A DNA stretch of 64,000 bases from Thermoanaerobacterales bacterium UBA4880 (GTDB taxonomy: Bacteria; Bacillota; Thermoanaerobacteria; Thermoanaerobacterales; UBA4877). Below are positions 17,815-25,639 of this stretch, in pieces. Location: the NCBI GenBank assembly GCA_002399285.1, contig DHDI01000004.1, forward strand, positions 19,472 through 83,471, written 5' to 3'. Positions within the stretch are counted from its first letter, which is position 1. Each line of letters begins with the position of its first letter. The notes below the pieces were generated by a model that was not told the origin of the DNA, searched no databases, and worked only from the letters and a program-made list of their open reading frames with translations. Made by a program: the position numbers and the translations under genes.

Positions 17815-17851
17815 ATGTAACTTGAAATATTAATTAAGCCACCCTACCTCC

Positions 17852-17880
17852 GGGGGTTGCAGATACCTGCAGCCCCCATT
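17852..17880 (+). terminator. Hairpin after the agaS remnant
   Basis: GGGGGTTGCAG pairs over 11 positions (one G-T) with CTGCAGCCCCC around ATAC. The following ATTTAAAAT is only weakly T-rich. Confidence 0.55.
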
Positions 17881-18111
17881 TAAAATTCTGTACAGTGGGT
17901 AGTAAAAAGATTAATCTTTGTAAAAATCAATGTTATGATTTATAATTAAATGGGATCAGGCATAGAATTTAGCAATATTATGAAATTGAGATCCTATGTT
18001 ATGCATGGAATTTTAATTATGGAGCTTATGCTCGTCATTTATAACTTCCGGGATGGTTTATTTTGCCCTATTAATATGAATTACTTGATCGTATAGAAAA
18101 ATTCGATAGCG
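17881..18111. other. A+T-rich intergenic stretch before the glycosyltransferase
   Basis: No coding potential. It holds a 14-base perfect palindrome AAAGATTAATCTTT at 17906-17919, a possible operator. I find no clear promoter or ribosome site for the next gene. Confidence 0.35.
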
Positions 18112-19278
18112 ATGGTGTTGCCGATGTATAAACAATTTGTAAAGGCGGAACCGTTTGACAGCATATCAGTACCCGCCGACCATATGGAATTTAATATAAA
18201 CAGTGCGGTCGTGATACCGGCTTTAAATCCTGTGCCGGGATTGGTGGAGTTTGTGCAGGGGCTTATAAGGAAGGGAATACCACGTGTGATCATCGTGAAT
18301 GACGGAAGCAGTGGAGCATCCGACAATATCTTCGGCAGGCTGAAGCAGATGGAGCGCTGTACGGTGCTTGTCCATGAGGTGAACCGGGGTAAGGGCAGGG
18401 CTCTCAAAACCGCGTTTTCCTATTTTATGGATCATTGTTCCGATCTGGACGGGGTGGTCACGGCGGATGCCGACGGACAGCACGGCATAGAGGATATCTG
18501 CAGGATCTGCAGAAAGATATCCGGAAAGTGTAATTCTCTCATTTTGGGTGTGCGTAATTTTAAAGATCAAAACGTACCCAGACGAAGTTATGTCGGAAAC
18601 ACAATAACGAGCCGCGTTTTTCAGCTGCTTTTCGGCAGCTATATTTGCGATACGCAGACGGGGCTGAGAGGCATACCCAAGAGCGAGCTGGGGTGGATGA
18701 CAGAGCTAGAGGGAGAACGCTTCGATTATGAGATGAATATGTTGATCGAGGCGGTGCACCGCCGTATAAACATCCTGATGGTGCCCATAAAGACGCTGTA
18801 TTATGACAATAATTCCGGTTCGAATTATAATACTGTGGTGGATTCGTTTCGCATTTCCAAGTGCTTTGCCAAAAAACTTATGAGATACTCATGGTCATCG
18901 GTGTTTTCAGCTATTCTGGATATTCTGGTCTTTTCTCTATTGGATAATTATATACTGGCCCTCCCGGCCGAACATATGCAGATCCTTGCAAGTACGCTGA
19001 TTGCCCGTATAACGTCGTCTTCGTGCAATTATGCGATCAATCGGAAGCTGGTCTTCTGGAGTACGGGTAAGATAGTAGGATATGCTGCTCGCTTTTTGAT
19101 CTTGTGGATCTCCGTAATTATGGCGTCATTCGGCATGGTATATTCTATCAGCCGATTTTGGAGGGTCAATGTGACCATTATAAAGATATTGGTTGATATA
19201 GCGTTGGCGTTCGTCATCCATCAGGTCAAGAGACGCTGGGTATTCCAGGACAATGACGACTCAAGGATTTCTTATTAG
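18112..19278 (+). CDS. Glycosyltransferase family 2 fused to a GtrA-like membrane domain
   Basis: 388 aa. Residues ~25-240 are a GT2 domain of the polyprenyl/dolichyl-phosphate sugar synthase kind: VVIPALNPVPGL, VIIVNDGSSGASD, then DGVVTADADGQHG with the DxD-type metal site and TQTGLRGIP. Residues ~255-380 contain four hydrophobic helices of the GtrA type (ITSSSCNYAINRKLVFWS is the classic GtrA signature). The protein probably transfers a sugar from a nucleotide donor to a lipid carrier at the membrane, for cell-envelope glycan or lipid modification. The start is uncertain: ATG at 18112 and 18124 both lack a good ribosome site. An acyltransferase-like gene follows after 28 bases, so an operon is likely. 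Confidence 0.85.
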   Translation: MVLPMYKQFVKAEPFDSISVPADHMEFNINSAVVIPALNPVPGLVEFVQGLIRKGIPRVIIVNDGSSGASDNIFGRLKQMERCTVLVHEVNRGKGRALKTAFSYFMDHCSDLDGVVTADADGQHGIEDICRICRKISGKCNSLILGVRNFKDQNVPRRSYVGNTITSRVFQLLFGSYICDTQTGLRGIPKSELGWMTELEGERFDYEMNMLIEAVHRRINILMVPIKTLYYDNNSGSNYNTVVDSFRISKCFAKKLMRYSWSSVFSAILDILVFSLLDNYILALPAEHMQILASTLIARITSSSCNYAINRKLVFWSTGKIVGYAARFLILWISVIMASFGMVYSISRFWRVNVTIIKILVDIALAFVIHQVKRRWVFQDNDDSRISY

Positions 19279-19306
19279 TAAGGGATGAAACTTTATTATA
19301 AATTCT

Positions 19307-20002
19307 ATGGAGCAGAGTATGAGAAACATAGTTTTTAAGATTTTTCGCTTTTTTGTCCGCGGCTATATAGGCCGCTATAGTGTCAGTTATTCGAATAAGA
19401 TAGACGAGCCAGCCGTTTACGTAGTGCATCACCAGAACCTCAGCGGACCGACCTTTAGCTTGGCTTGGTTTGATGTGCCGATGCGCTTGTGGGCCCTCAA
19501 CGTGTTTTGCAACTGGAGAACCTGTTTTTCCCAATACTACGACTATACGTTTACGAAGCGGTTTGGCATGCCTAAAGTTATCGCCGCAATAGTTGCCTTT
19601 CCGGTATCGCTTGCTGCGCCCATTCTGATGTGGGCGATAAATGCGATCCCTGTATACAGGGGGACGCGGGATATTGTCAAGACATTCAGGCAGACAGTGT
19701 CTTCCCTGACGCATGGTCAGAGCATCTTGATCTGTCCGGATGTGGATTATGTGAATAAGGGCCAGCACATGGGAGAGATGTATGACGGCTTCCTCGATCT
19801 GGAAAGATATTACATAAAGGAGTCGGGAAGGCATCTGGCATTTGCTCCGCTCTATATCAGCAGAGCTTCCCGCTGTGTCTATCAGGGGGACGCGGTCTAC
19901 TTCGGCACCGAAAAGAGCTTTAAACAGGAAAAGGTAAATGTATATAATCGCTTGAAGCAGGAGCTTTTGGATCTGGAAGCACATGACAAGGGTGAATCAT
20001 AA
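19307..20002 (+). CDS. Lysophospholipid acyltransferase-like protein with altered motifs
   Basis: 231 aa, PlsC-like overall: N-terminal hydrophobic/basic helix, a motif-I region VYVVHHQNLSGP, a membrane-associated stretch AFPVSLAAPILMWAINAIPVYRGT (motif II-like), and LICPDVDY where FPEGTRS would be in PlsC. The usual HX4D catalytic pair is not formed because the aspartate is missing, so it is either a divergent acyltransferase subgroup or has another role. It lies 28 bases after the GT2-GtrA gene and 15 bases before lpd. TTTATTA-rich DNA upstream gives no strong ribosome site for the 19307 ATG; ATG 19319 is an alternative. Confidence 0.7.
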   Translation: MEQSMRNIVFKIFRFFVRGYIGRYSVSYSNKIDEPAVYVVHHQNLSGPTFSLAWFDVPMRLWALNVFCNWRTCFSQYYDYTFTKRFGMPKVIAAIVAFPVSLAAPILMWAINAIPVYRGTRDIVKTFRQTVSSLTHGQSILICPDVDYVNKGQHMGEMYDGFLDLERYYIKESGRHLAFAPLYISRASRCVYQGDAVYFGTEKSFKQEKVNVYNRLKQELLDLEAHDKGES

Positions 20003-20017
20003 ATAGGAGGGTTTAAG

Positions 20018-21370
20018 ATGGATTATGATGTGATCGTATTAGGGGGAGGGCCGGGAGGGTATACGGCTGCCATAAGACTTGCCGAGCTTGGCAAAAAAGT
20101 CGCGGTGGCAGAGGAGATCTCGCTGGGAGGCACTTGCCTTAACAGGGGCTGTATACCCACCAAGGTCTATGCTCATGCGGCCGAGCTTATAAGCGGCATG
20201 AAATCTGCCGATGATTTCGGCATATCAGCGCAGTATACTGTAGATACCGCAAAGATGCGCAAAAAAAAGGAAAGAGTGGTAAAGCGGCTTGTAGGCGGCG
20301 TAGGATATCTCATGAAGAGCCATGGTATAGACGTTATCAGCGGAAGGGTAAACTTTATAGACAGCAATACCATTCGTGCGGATAGAAGATATACCGCAGA
20401 CAATTTTATAATAGCCACGGGTTCCAAGACGTTTGTGCCGCCCATACAGGGGATGGATGTGCCGGGGGTGATCACCAGCGATAAAGCCTTGGAGCTGGAG
20501 AATGTGCCTGAAAAAATCGTTATCATAGGAGCGGGAATAATCGGCCTAGAGTTTGCAAACATTTACAGCGCTCTGGGCAGCAAAGTTACCATCATAGAAA
20601 TGCTGCCGCAGCTTCTGCCTATGCTGGACAGGGATGTCGCCGATATCATGCAGAAATCCTTGAGAAATAAGAGGATAGATATACATTTTGAAAGCAAGGT
20701 GGAGAAAATAGAGGCCGGGCCTGCCGTTATCTATACGCAGGATGGGAATCCAAGCAGGATAGACTGCGACGCAGTCCTTGTGGCCGTGGGCAGGACCGCG
20801 GATATCAACGGCATAGAATGCCTGGGATTAGAGATGGACAGGAAGGGTATAAAGGTCGACTCCCATATGAGGACAAGCGTTGACAATATCTATGCCGTGG
20901 GCGATGTGACCGGAGGGATACAGCTTGCTCATGTGGCATCATATCAAGGTATAATCGTAGCGCACAATATTGCGGGCGGGGATATGGAAGCGGATTACGG
21001 CGTGGTTCCCGGATGTCTATATACGCAGCCCGAGATAGCCTGGGTGGGCATGAACGAGGGCCGGGCCAAAGAGAAGTACGGTGAAATAAAGACGGGCACG
21101 TTCCCCTATTCGGCGTTGGGAAGGGCCATGACCATGGGAGAGAATGACGGAATGATCAAGATAATAGCCGAGGCGAAGAGCAAGCGGGTGGTAGGCATGG
21201 AGATAATAGGCAGGGACGCCACCGAGATCATTCACGAGGGAACGCTGGCTATAAAGAAAGGGTTGACCGCGGAAGACCTGGCACAAACCATCCATGCCCA
21301 TCCCACACTTTCGGAGGGGATAAAGGAGGCAGCGGAGGACATCCTTGGCATGCCGATAAATAAAGCCTGA
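20018..21370 (+). CDS. lpdA: Dihydrolipoyl dehydrogenase
   Basis: 450 aa FAD/NAD disulfide oxidoreductase. FAD loop VIVLGGGPGGYTAAIRLAEL at the N-terminus, redox-active disulfide in GGTCLNRGCIPTK (residues ~38-50), NAD loop VIIGAGIIGLEFANIYSALG (~166-185), second FAD motif IYAVGDVTGGIQLAH (~288-302), and the C-terminal catalytic HAHPTLSEG. It reoxidises protein-bound dihydrolipoamide in 2-oxo acid dehydrogenase or glycine-cleavage complexes. It has no N-terminal lipoyl domain, and no E1, E2 or glycine-cleavage gene is nearby, so its partners must lie elsewhere. AGGAGG lies 8 bases before the ATG. It ends 19 bases from the convergent acyltransferase gene. Confidence 0.93.
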   Translation: MDYDVIVLGGGPGGYTAAIRLAELGKKVAVAEEISLGGTCLNRGCIPTKVYAHAAELISGMKSADDFGISAQYTVDTAKMRKKKERVVKRLVGGVGYLMKSHGIDVISGRVNFIDSNTIRADRRYTADNFIIATGSKTFVPPIQGMDVPGVITSDKALELENVPEKIVIIGAGIIGLEFANIYSALGSKVTIIEMLPQLLPMLDRDVADIMQKSLRNKRIDIHFESKVEKIEAGPAVIYTQDGNPSRIDCDAVLVAVGRTADINGIECLGLEMDRKGIKVDSHMRTSVDNIYAVGDVTGGIQLAHVASYQGIIVAHNIAGGDMEADYGVVPGCLYTQPEIAWVGMNEGRAKEKYGEIKTGTFPYSALGRAMTMGENDGMIKIIAEAKSKRVVGMEIIGRDATEIIHEGTLAIKKGLTAEDLAQTIHAHPTLSEGIKEAAEDILGMPINKA

Positions 21371-21389
21371 GATTTTGACGCAAAGGACT

Positions 21390-22427
21390 TTATCCGACGA
21401 TATACTTTCCAAACGGGGTCTTTTCTATGGCGGACGTCAGCAAATATGAGACGGTATATATCAGTAAGAACTCAAACAGGGTGTAGGCATGATAAGTAAT
21501 CACGTTCCCGGTGGAGAATATGCCGTTCATGACGTTCAAGAACAGAGGATGCATGAGGTATATGCCGAATGATAGCTTTCCCGCATTTTCAAAGAAGGGG
21601 ATCCTGACTTTGGTTGATGCATAGAGGAGCAGAAGAGCGGCCGTTGTCACATACACGTACCATGTAAAATTAAATACCGACGTCGAGATAGGCTTGCCGA
21701 TATTCACAAGATGATATAAATATGTATAATACACACCGGTCACAATGGTTATGGGGAGAAGGGCGATAACATGCCTCTCCTTTTTTGTATACTCTTCATA
21801 ATTCGTGCCTATCCAGGTCCCTATAAATACCAGCACCATATACCAAGGCAGCAGTGAAGCCGGACGCTGAAGATACGCCGACAGGAACGCTTTATATGAA
21901 TAATAAAAGGCCGCCTGCAAAGCTGCGGAGATGAGCACAGTGGGTCCGAAGCGAAGATGCAGTTTTGAGATGCAGTACATTATGTAGGGCATGAATATAT
22001 ATAGCTGAATGATGATGACGATAAAATACAGATGATAATAACCTGTGCCGATACAGAGGCATTTCAAATAGCTTTTAAGCGTGATGTCTTCCAAGCTGCC
22101 CGAGACGGCATGCTTAAAAAATAGATACAGCAACGTCCATATCATATAGGGAGGTATTATACGCACAAAACGCTTTATATAAAAGTCCTTGAGTTTGCCG
22201 GCAGTGATCGTGTGAAAATCATTTGCGTGGACATATGAAAGTAAAACGCTGCTGGCAAATATAAAGGTAGGCACCGCAAACTGCGTCAGTCTGTTTAAAG
22301 CGAGATACATAAAGTAGGAATGCGTAGACGGACCAAAGTCAACGGTACCGCTGCCGGTGGTGTGTATGATTATGACGGCCGTAATGGCCAGGCCCTTTAA
22401 CACGTCAAGATCCTTTACTCTTTTCAT
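21390..22427 (-). CDS. Acyltransferase 3 family membrane protein
   Basis: 345 aa with about ten membrane segments. The opening KDLDVLKGLAITAVIIIHTTG with its conserved histidine, the RIIPPYMIWTLLYLFF segment and SFGIYLMHPLF near the C-terminus are the hallmarks of acyltransferase 3 (OafA/YrhL-type without the SGNH domain). Such enzymes move acetyl or other acyl groups onto sugars of envelope polymers or small molecules. It is the second gene of a minus-strand pair with the flavin reductase, 12 bases apart. The acceptor is unknown. Confidence 0.9.
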   Translation of the reverse strand: MKRVKDLDVLKGLAITAVIIIHTTGSGTVDFGPSTHSYFMYLALNRLTQFAVPTFIFASSVLLSYVHANDFHTITAGKLKDFYIKRFVRIIPPYMIWTLLYLFFKHAVSGSLEDITLKSYLKCLCIGTGYYHLYFIVIIIQLYIFMPYIMYCISKLHLRFGPTVLISAALQAAFYYSYKAFLSAYLQRPASLLPWYMVLVFIGTWIGTNYEEYTKKERHVIALLPITIVTGVYYTYLYHLVNIGKPISTSVFNFTWYVYVTTAALLLLYASTKVRIPFFENAGKLSFGIYLMHPLFLNVMNGIFSTGNVITYHAYTLFEFLLIYTVSYLLTSAIEKTPFGKYIVG

Positions 22428-22439
22428 CCTTTTCGCCTC

Positions 22440-23003
22440 TTATTTATTCTCCCTTATACTGTAGCCCTGGTCATTCAAATGTTTCCCGATCGAATAATAT
22501 TTATTTTTTATATAGGCGATAAGATCGAGCCCGCCGAAGTCTGCCTTGTTCTCTTTTACCAAATCGCCGTCGGCTTCGACAGCCAAGATCTCCCCTATAA
22601 ACATATCGTGTGTGCCCATGGGCAGTATATTTTTTACCTTACACTCGATATTTATAGGACATTCCGCAATCAAAGGCGCCGAGATAACTTTTGCCTTTGC
22701 CATGGTAAGTCCCGCTTCTGCAAACTTATCATGGGATTTTCCCGTAACGCTTCCGCAAAAGTCAAGGGCATGCAGGAGACCTTCGTCGGCTATATTTACC
22801 GCAAACTCCATATTTTCTTCAATGAGCCGGTGAGAATACCTCTCTCTTCTGACCGATATGTAGAGCGTAGGCGGCTGGGAGCATACGGTTCCGGTCCATG
22901 CTATGGTGACGATATCATGAATGCCGCCGATATCTCCGCAGCTTACCATGACTGCGGGCGAAGGATACAGCAGCGTGGACGGTGCGATCGAAATCTTTTC
23001 CAT
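22440..23003 (-). CDS. Flavin reductase-like FMN-binding protein
   Basis: 187 aa split-barrel FMN-binding domain: VMVSCGDIGGIHDIVTIAWTG, the conserved SQPPTLYISVRRERYSHRLI block (residues ~42-62), FAVNIADEGLLHALDFCG, and HDMFIGEILAVEAD. Members reduce flavins with NAD(P)H or act as flavoredoxins in anaerobes. A GGAGG ribosome site precedes the ATG. It is first in a two-gene minus-strand unit. The C-terminal Y-x-SIGKHLNDQGYSIREN tail is typical of the clostridial members. Confidence 0.88.
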   Translation of the reverse strand: MEKISIAPSTLLYPSPAVMVSCGDIGGIHDIVTIAWTGTVCSQPPTLYISVRRERYSHRLIEENMEFAVNIADEGLLHALDFCGSVTGKSHDKFAEAGLTMAKAKVISAPLIAECPINIECKVKNILPMGTHDMFIGEILAVEADGDLVKENKADFGGLDLIAYIKNKYYSIGKHLNDQGYSIRENK

Positions 23004-23094
23004 TGTATTACCTCCAAAAGATAATGTTAAATTTATTGTAACATATTATGAGCTCTTTTAGAAATTAAATGCTGTTAATATGATATAATTCAGG

Positions 23095-23195
23095 TTGTAG
23101 ATAAACCGGCAGGCCGTGACAGATCGTATAAGGCAAGGCAGCAAGCAAAATTGCAGTACAAGTTCGCGGCCTAAGCGACTTTGGCGTCGGTCTGG
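23095..23195 (-). repeat. Intergenic mosaic repeat, copy A
   Basis: Shares long blocks with copies B-E: on the minus strand it reads AGACCGACGCCAAAGTCGC, then a block like copy B, then the CTTGCC...CACGGCCTGCC end found in copies D and E. It is flanked by near-identical 12-mers, GATATAATTCAG (23083-23094) and GATATAATTGAG (23196-23207), which look like a target duplication. Confidence 0.75.
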
Positions 23196-23238
23196 ATATA
23201 ATTGAGTACGTAATTTAACTGAGGAAGGTAACGGGACG

Positions 23239-23991
23239 ATGGATATAAAAACGGTCAAGGTGGGAGATATAGAGATAGGAGGAAAACCGGTCATAATGGC
23301 CGGGCCCTGTTCCATAGAAGGCGAGAGCGAATTCATAGAGGAGGCGGGGTACCTATACGGCAGGGGCATAAGGCTCATAAGGGGAGAGGCATACAAACCC
23401 AGGACTTCTCCCTATACGTTTCAGGGGCTGGGAGAAGAGGGGCTTAAGATAATAGAGGAAGCCAAAAGCCTCTATGACATATATGTGGTCAGCGAGGTCA
23501 TGGACCCGAGGGATATGGAAAAGGTCTATGATGTATGCGACATATTTCAGATAGGCTCGCGCAACATGGCGAACTATTCGCTTTTGAAAGAAGTTGGAAG
23601 ACAGAGAAAGCCGGTGCTTTTAAAGAGGGGGATGTCGGCCACCGTTGAGGAATGGCTGCTGGCCGCGGATTATATAGCCGGCGGAGGCAACCGGGATATT
23701 ATTCTCTGTGAGAGGGGGATACGCACCTTCGAAACCTACACGAGGAATACCCTTGACCTGTCCGTCGTGCCGGCGGTGCATGAGCTCTCCCGCTATCCTG
23801 TGATCGTCGATCCCAGCCACGGCACGGGAAGGAGAGAGATGATAATACCCATGTCCGCGGCAGCCATAGCCTGCGGGGCGGACGGCGTTATGGTGGAGGT
23901 CCACCCACACCCTGCTGAAGCGCTCACGGACGGGGAGCAGTCCATAGACTATGCCGAATTTGACAAATTGCTGGATAAGTTAGATCTATAA
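23239..23991 (+). CDS. aroF: 3-deoxy-7-phosphoheptulonate (DAHP) synthase, short type
   Basis: 250 aa, the class I-beta (KDO8P-synthase-like) catalytic barrel without an N-terminal regulatory domain. Seen: [74 protein letters not shown] and [15 protein letters not shown], which hold the metal and PEP/erythrose-4-phosphate ligands (C, H, E, D). It makes the first committed intermediate of the shikimate pathway. Lacking the ferredoxin-like domain, it is probably not feedback-inhibited in the Thermotoga manner. It stands alone, with repeat copy A upstream and the hydrogenase maturation leader downstream. AGGAAGG-type ribosome site. Confidence 0.95.
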   Translation: MDIKTVKVGDIEIGGKPVIMAGPCSIEGESEFIEEAGYLYGRGIRLIRGEAYKPRTSPYTFQGLGEEGLKIIEEAKSLYDIYVVSEVMDPRDMEKVYDVCDIFQIGSRNMANYSLLKEVGRQRKPVLLKRGMSATVEEWLLAADYIAGGGNRDIILCERGIRTFETYTRNTLDLSVVPAVHELSRYPVIVDPSHGTGRREMIIPMSAAAIACGADGVMVEVHPHPAEALTDGEQSIDYAEFDKLLDKLDL

Positions 23992-24011
23992 ATCGATTAC
24001 AATTTTCATAC

Positions 24012-24040
24012 TTGATTTTTGGAAATCGTTATGTTATTAT
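24012..24040 (+). promoter_or_regulatory. Sigma-A promoter of the hydrogenase-maturation leader
   Basis: TTGATT, 17 bases, TATTAT. The predicted start near 24047 gives a leader of about 160 bases before the first gene. Confidence 0.6.
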
Positions 24041-24046
24041 CAAGGC

Positions 24047-24209
24047 AAATTTATATTAATAAACTGACGGCAAGGTCTAACTGAACCCGAGGTAAGATTA
24101 TAGATCCTGAGGATGAGGGGGTGCGCCTGAATCATAGGGGATAAGTCAAGAACAGGAGGAATGACCTATCCGCATGGATAGGCATTATTTTTTGAGAGGG
24201 AGTGCAAAT
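24047..24209 (+). promoter_or_regulatory. Structured leader with terminator/antiterminator switch
   Basis: The leader holds an intrinsic terminator (CCTATCC-GCAT-GGATAGG, 24165-24182, then CATTATTTTTT). GGATAAGTC (24139-24147) can instead pair 8 of 9 positions with GACCTATCC (24163-24171), removing the terminator's 5' arm. The upstream part (24060-24135) is G-rich with small hairpins such as ATCC-TGA-GGAT and matches no riboswitch I recognise. The expected control is by transcription attenuation of the TM1266-hydEGF genes. Confidence 0.6.
24165..24193 (+). terminator. Attenuator hairpin in the hydrogenase-maturation leader
   Basis: Seven perfect G-C/A-T pairs closed by GCAT, followed by a run of six T. 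Overlaps the right arm of the alternative helix described for the leader. Confidence 0.8.
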
Positions 24210-24455
24210 ATGGAAACAAGAATAGGGGTCGTGGGGATAGTAGTCGAACACAGAGAGGATACGGTCAGCCAATTAAATAATATACTGAGCGATCATGCGG
24301 GGATCATAGTAGGCAGGATGGGCATACCTTACAGGGAGAGGGGAATATTCGTCATTTCACTGATAATCGACGGAACGACGGACCAGATCGGCTCTCTGAC
24401 GGGAAAATTGGGGAACCTGCCGGGGGTACATGTAAAAACGGCAATAACCAAATGA
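24210..24455 (+). CDS. TM1266-type putative regulator of the [FeFe]-hydrogenase system (ACT/NikR-C-like)
   Basis: 81 aa. METRIGVVGIVVEHREDTVSQLN, then IIVGRMGIPYRERGIFVISLIIDG and LGNLPGVHVKTAITK: the small ferredoxin-like fold of the TM1266 family, which sits beside hydrogenase maturation genes in many Clostridia and Thermotogae. It probably binds a small ligand or acts as a regulator, but no DNA-binding part is present. The ATG at 24210 has GAGAGGGAG upstream; an upstream in-frame ATG at 24174 lies inside the terminator stem and is unlikely. First gene of the operon with hydE, hydG and hydF. Confidence 0.85.
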   Translation: METRIGVVGIVVEHREDTVSQLNNILSDHAGIIVGRMGIPYRERGIFVISLIIDGTTDQIGSLTGKLGNLPGVHVKTAITK

Positions 24456-24461
24456 CCTGCA

Positions 24462-24532
24462 CAGACCGATGCCAAAATCGCTTAGGCCGCGAACTTGCAC
24501 AGCAATTTTGCTTAGCTTAGTTGGCTGCAACC
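24462..24532 (+). repeat. Intergenic mosaic repeat, copy B
   Basis: AGACCGATGCCAAAATCGC followed by TTAGGCCGCGAACTTG and CAGCAATTTTGCTTAG, nearly identical to the reverse complement of copy A across about 50 bases. It lacks the CACGGCCTGCC end. It lies inside the operon between the TM1266-type gene and hydE. Confidence 0.75.
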
Positions 24533-24571
24533 TGATGATTGGTGTATTTATCAATGGCGAGGTGGTGAAAT

Positions 24572-25639
24572 ATGAGGGCCGAGTATGACAGTCTACTGAA
24601 AAAGTCCCTGAATAACGGCAAATTCTCTAAAGAGGAGATAACCTGCCTGCTTAAGCCGGAGGATGACGAGCTCGACGAACTCTTTAAAACCGCTGATGTT
24701 GTACGGAAAGAGGTATTCGGGGATGAGGTGCATCTCAGGGGCATAATCGAGTTTTCCAATTACTGCGGAAGAAACTGCCTGTACTGTGGACTGCGGGAAA
24801 ACGATAACAGACTGACGAGATACAGACTTATGCCCGAGCAAATTGTGGAATTAGCATGTAATGCAGGCAAAATCGGCTATAAGACCATAGTGCTGCAGTC
24901 GGGCGAAGACGGTTATTATGATGTGGGATTGCTTGCCGACATAGTGAGCAGTATAAAGAGCGAAGCGGACGTTGCGATAACGCTTTCGGTGGGCGAACGC
25001 AGCACCGCGGAATATGAACGGCTGAAGCAGGCGGGTGCGGACAGATACCTCATCAAGCAGGAGACGTCGAACCGGAGACTTTACAAAAGACTGCATCCGG
25101 ATATGGACTACGATGACCGCATAAGGTGCCAGCGGGAGCTTAAGGCATTGGGATTTGAGCTGGGTACCGGTAATATGGTCGGACTTCCGTGGCAGACCAC
25201 GGAGGACCTGGCGAACGACATAATGTTCTTTTCCGAGATAGATGCGGACATGATAGGCATAGGACCGTTCATATCCAATCCAAATACGCCCCTCGGCAGG
25301 TTTCCCTCGGGTACCGTGGAAGACACGCTCAAGGTGCTGGCCGTAACGAGACTGGTAAACCCGCTTGTCAATCTGCCGGCGACAACGGCGCTGGGAAGCC
25401 TTGATGCAGTGGGAAGGCAGAAAGGATTGATGGCAGGAGCCAATGTGGTTATGCCCAATGTCATGCCTGTAGGCTACAGGACGCTATATGAGATATATCC
25501 GGGGAAGATCTGTACCGGCGAACGGCCGGAGGCTTGCAGAGACTGTATTGAGGGCATGATAGAGGGCCTGGGAAGGAAGGTTTCCGTAAATTACGGGGCC
25601 AGTCCAAAATTATTGGAAAGGGGAAAGGAAAATGGATGA
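24572..25639 (+). CDS. hydE: [FeFe]-hydrogenase maturation radical SAM enzyme HydE
   Basis: 355 aa. The radical-SAM cluster motif is CX3CX2C at C65, C69 and C72 (FSNYCGRNCLYCGLR), followed by SAM-binding blocks VLQSGEDGYY and GNMVGLPWQTTEDLA. The C-terminal PNVMPVGYRTLYEIYPGKIC block is HydE-like. It acts with HydG and HydF in building the 2Fe subcluster of the hydrogenase H-cluster. The gene overlaps hydG by 8 bases, which implies coupled translation. The ribosome site is GGCGAGGTGG. No hydrogenase structural gene lies in the window. Confidence 0.95.
   Translation: MRAEYDSLLKKSLNNGKFSKEEITCLLKPEDDELDELFKTADVVRKEVFGDEVHLRGIIEFSNYCGRNCLYCGLRENDNRLTRYRLMPEQIVELACNAGKIGYKTIVLQSGEDGYYDVGLLADIVSSIKSEADVAITLSVGERSTAEYERLKQAGADRYLIKQETSNRRLYKRLHPDMDYDDRIRCQRELKALGFELGTGNMVGLPWQTTEDLANDIMFFSEIDADMIGIGPFISNPNTPLGRFPSGTVEDTLKVLAVTRLVNPLVNLPATTALGSLDAVGRQKGLMAGANVVMPNVMPVGYRTLYEIYPGKICTGERPEACRDCIEGMIEGLGRKVSVNYGASPKLLERGKENG

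Noticed and set aside
17906..17919. Palindrome AAAGATTAATCTTT as an att or transposon end
   Set aside because: No integrase, transposase or second copy was found; it is more simply a possible operator or chance A+T-rich palindrome.
24047..24209. Known riboswitch or T-box in the hydrogenase-maturation leader
   Set aside because: No T-box core, TPP, SAM, cobalamin, c-di-GMP or purine consensus could be matched; only the terminator/antiterminator is supported.
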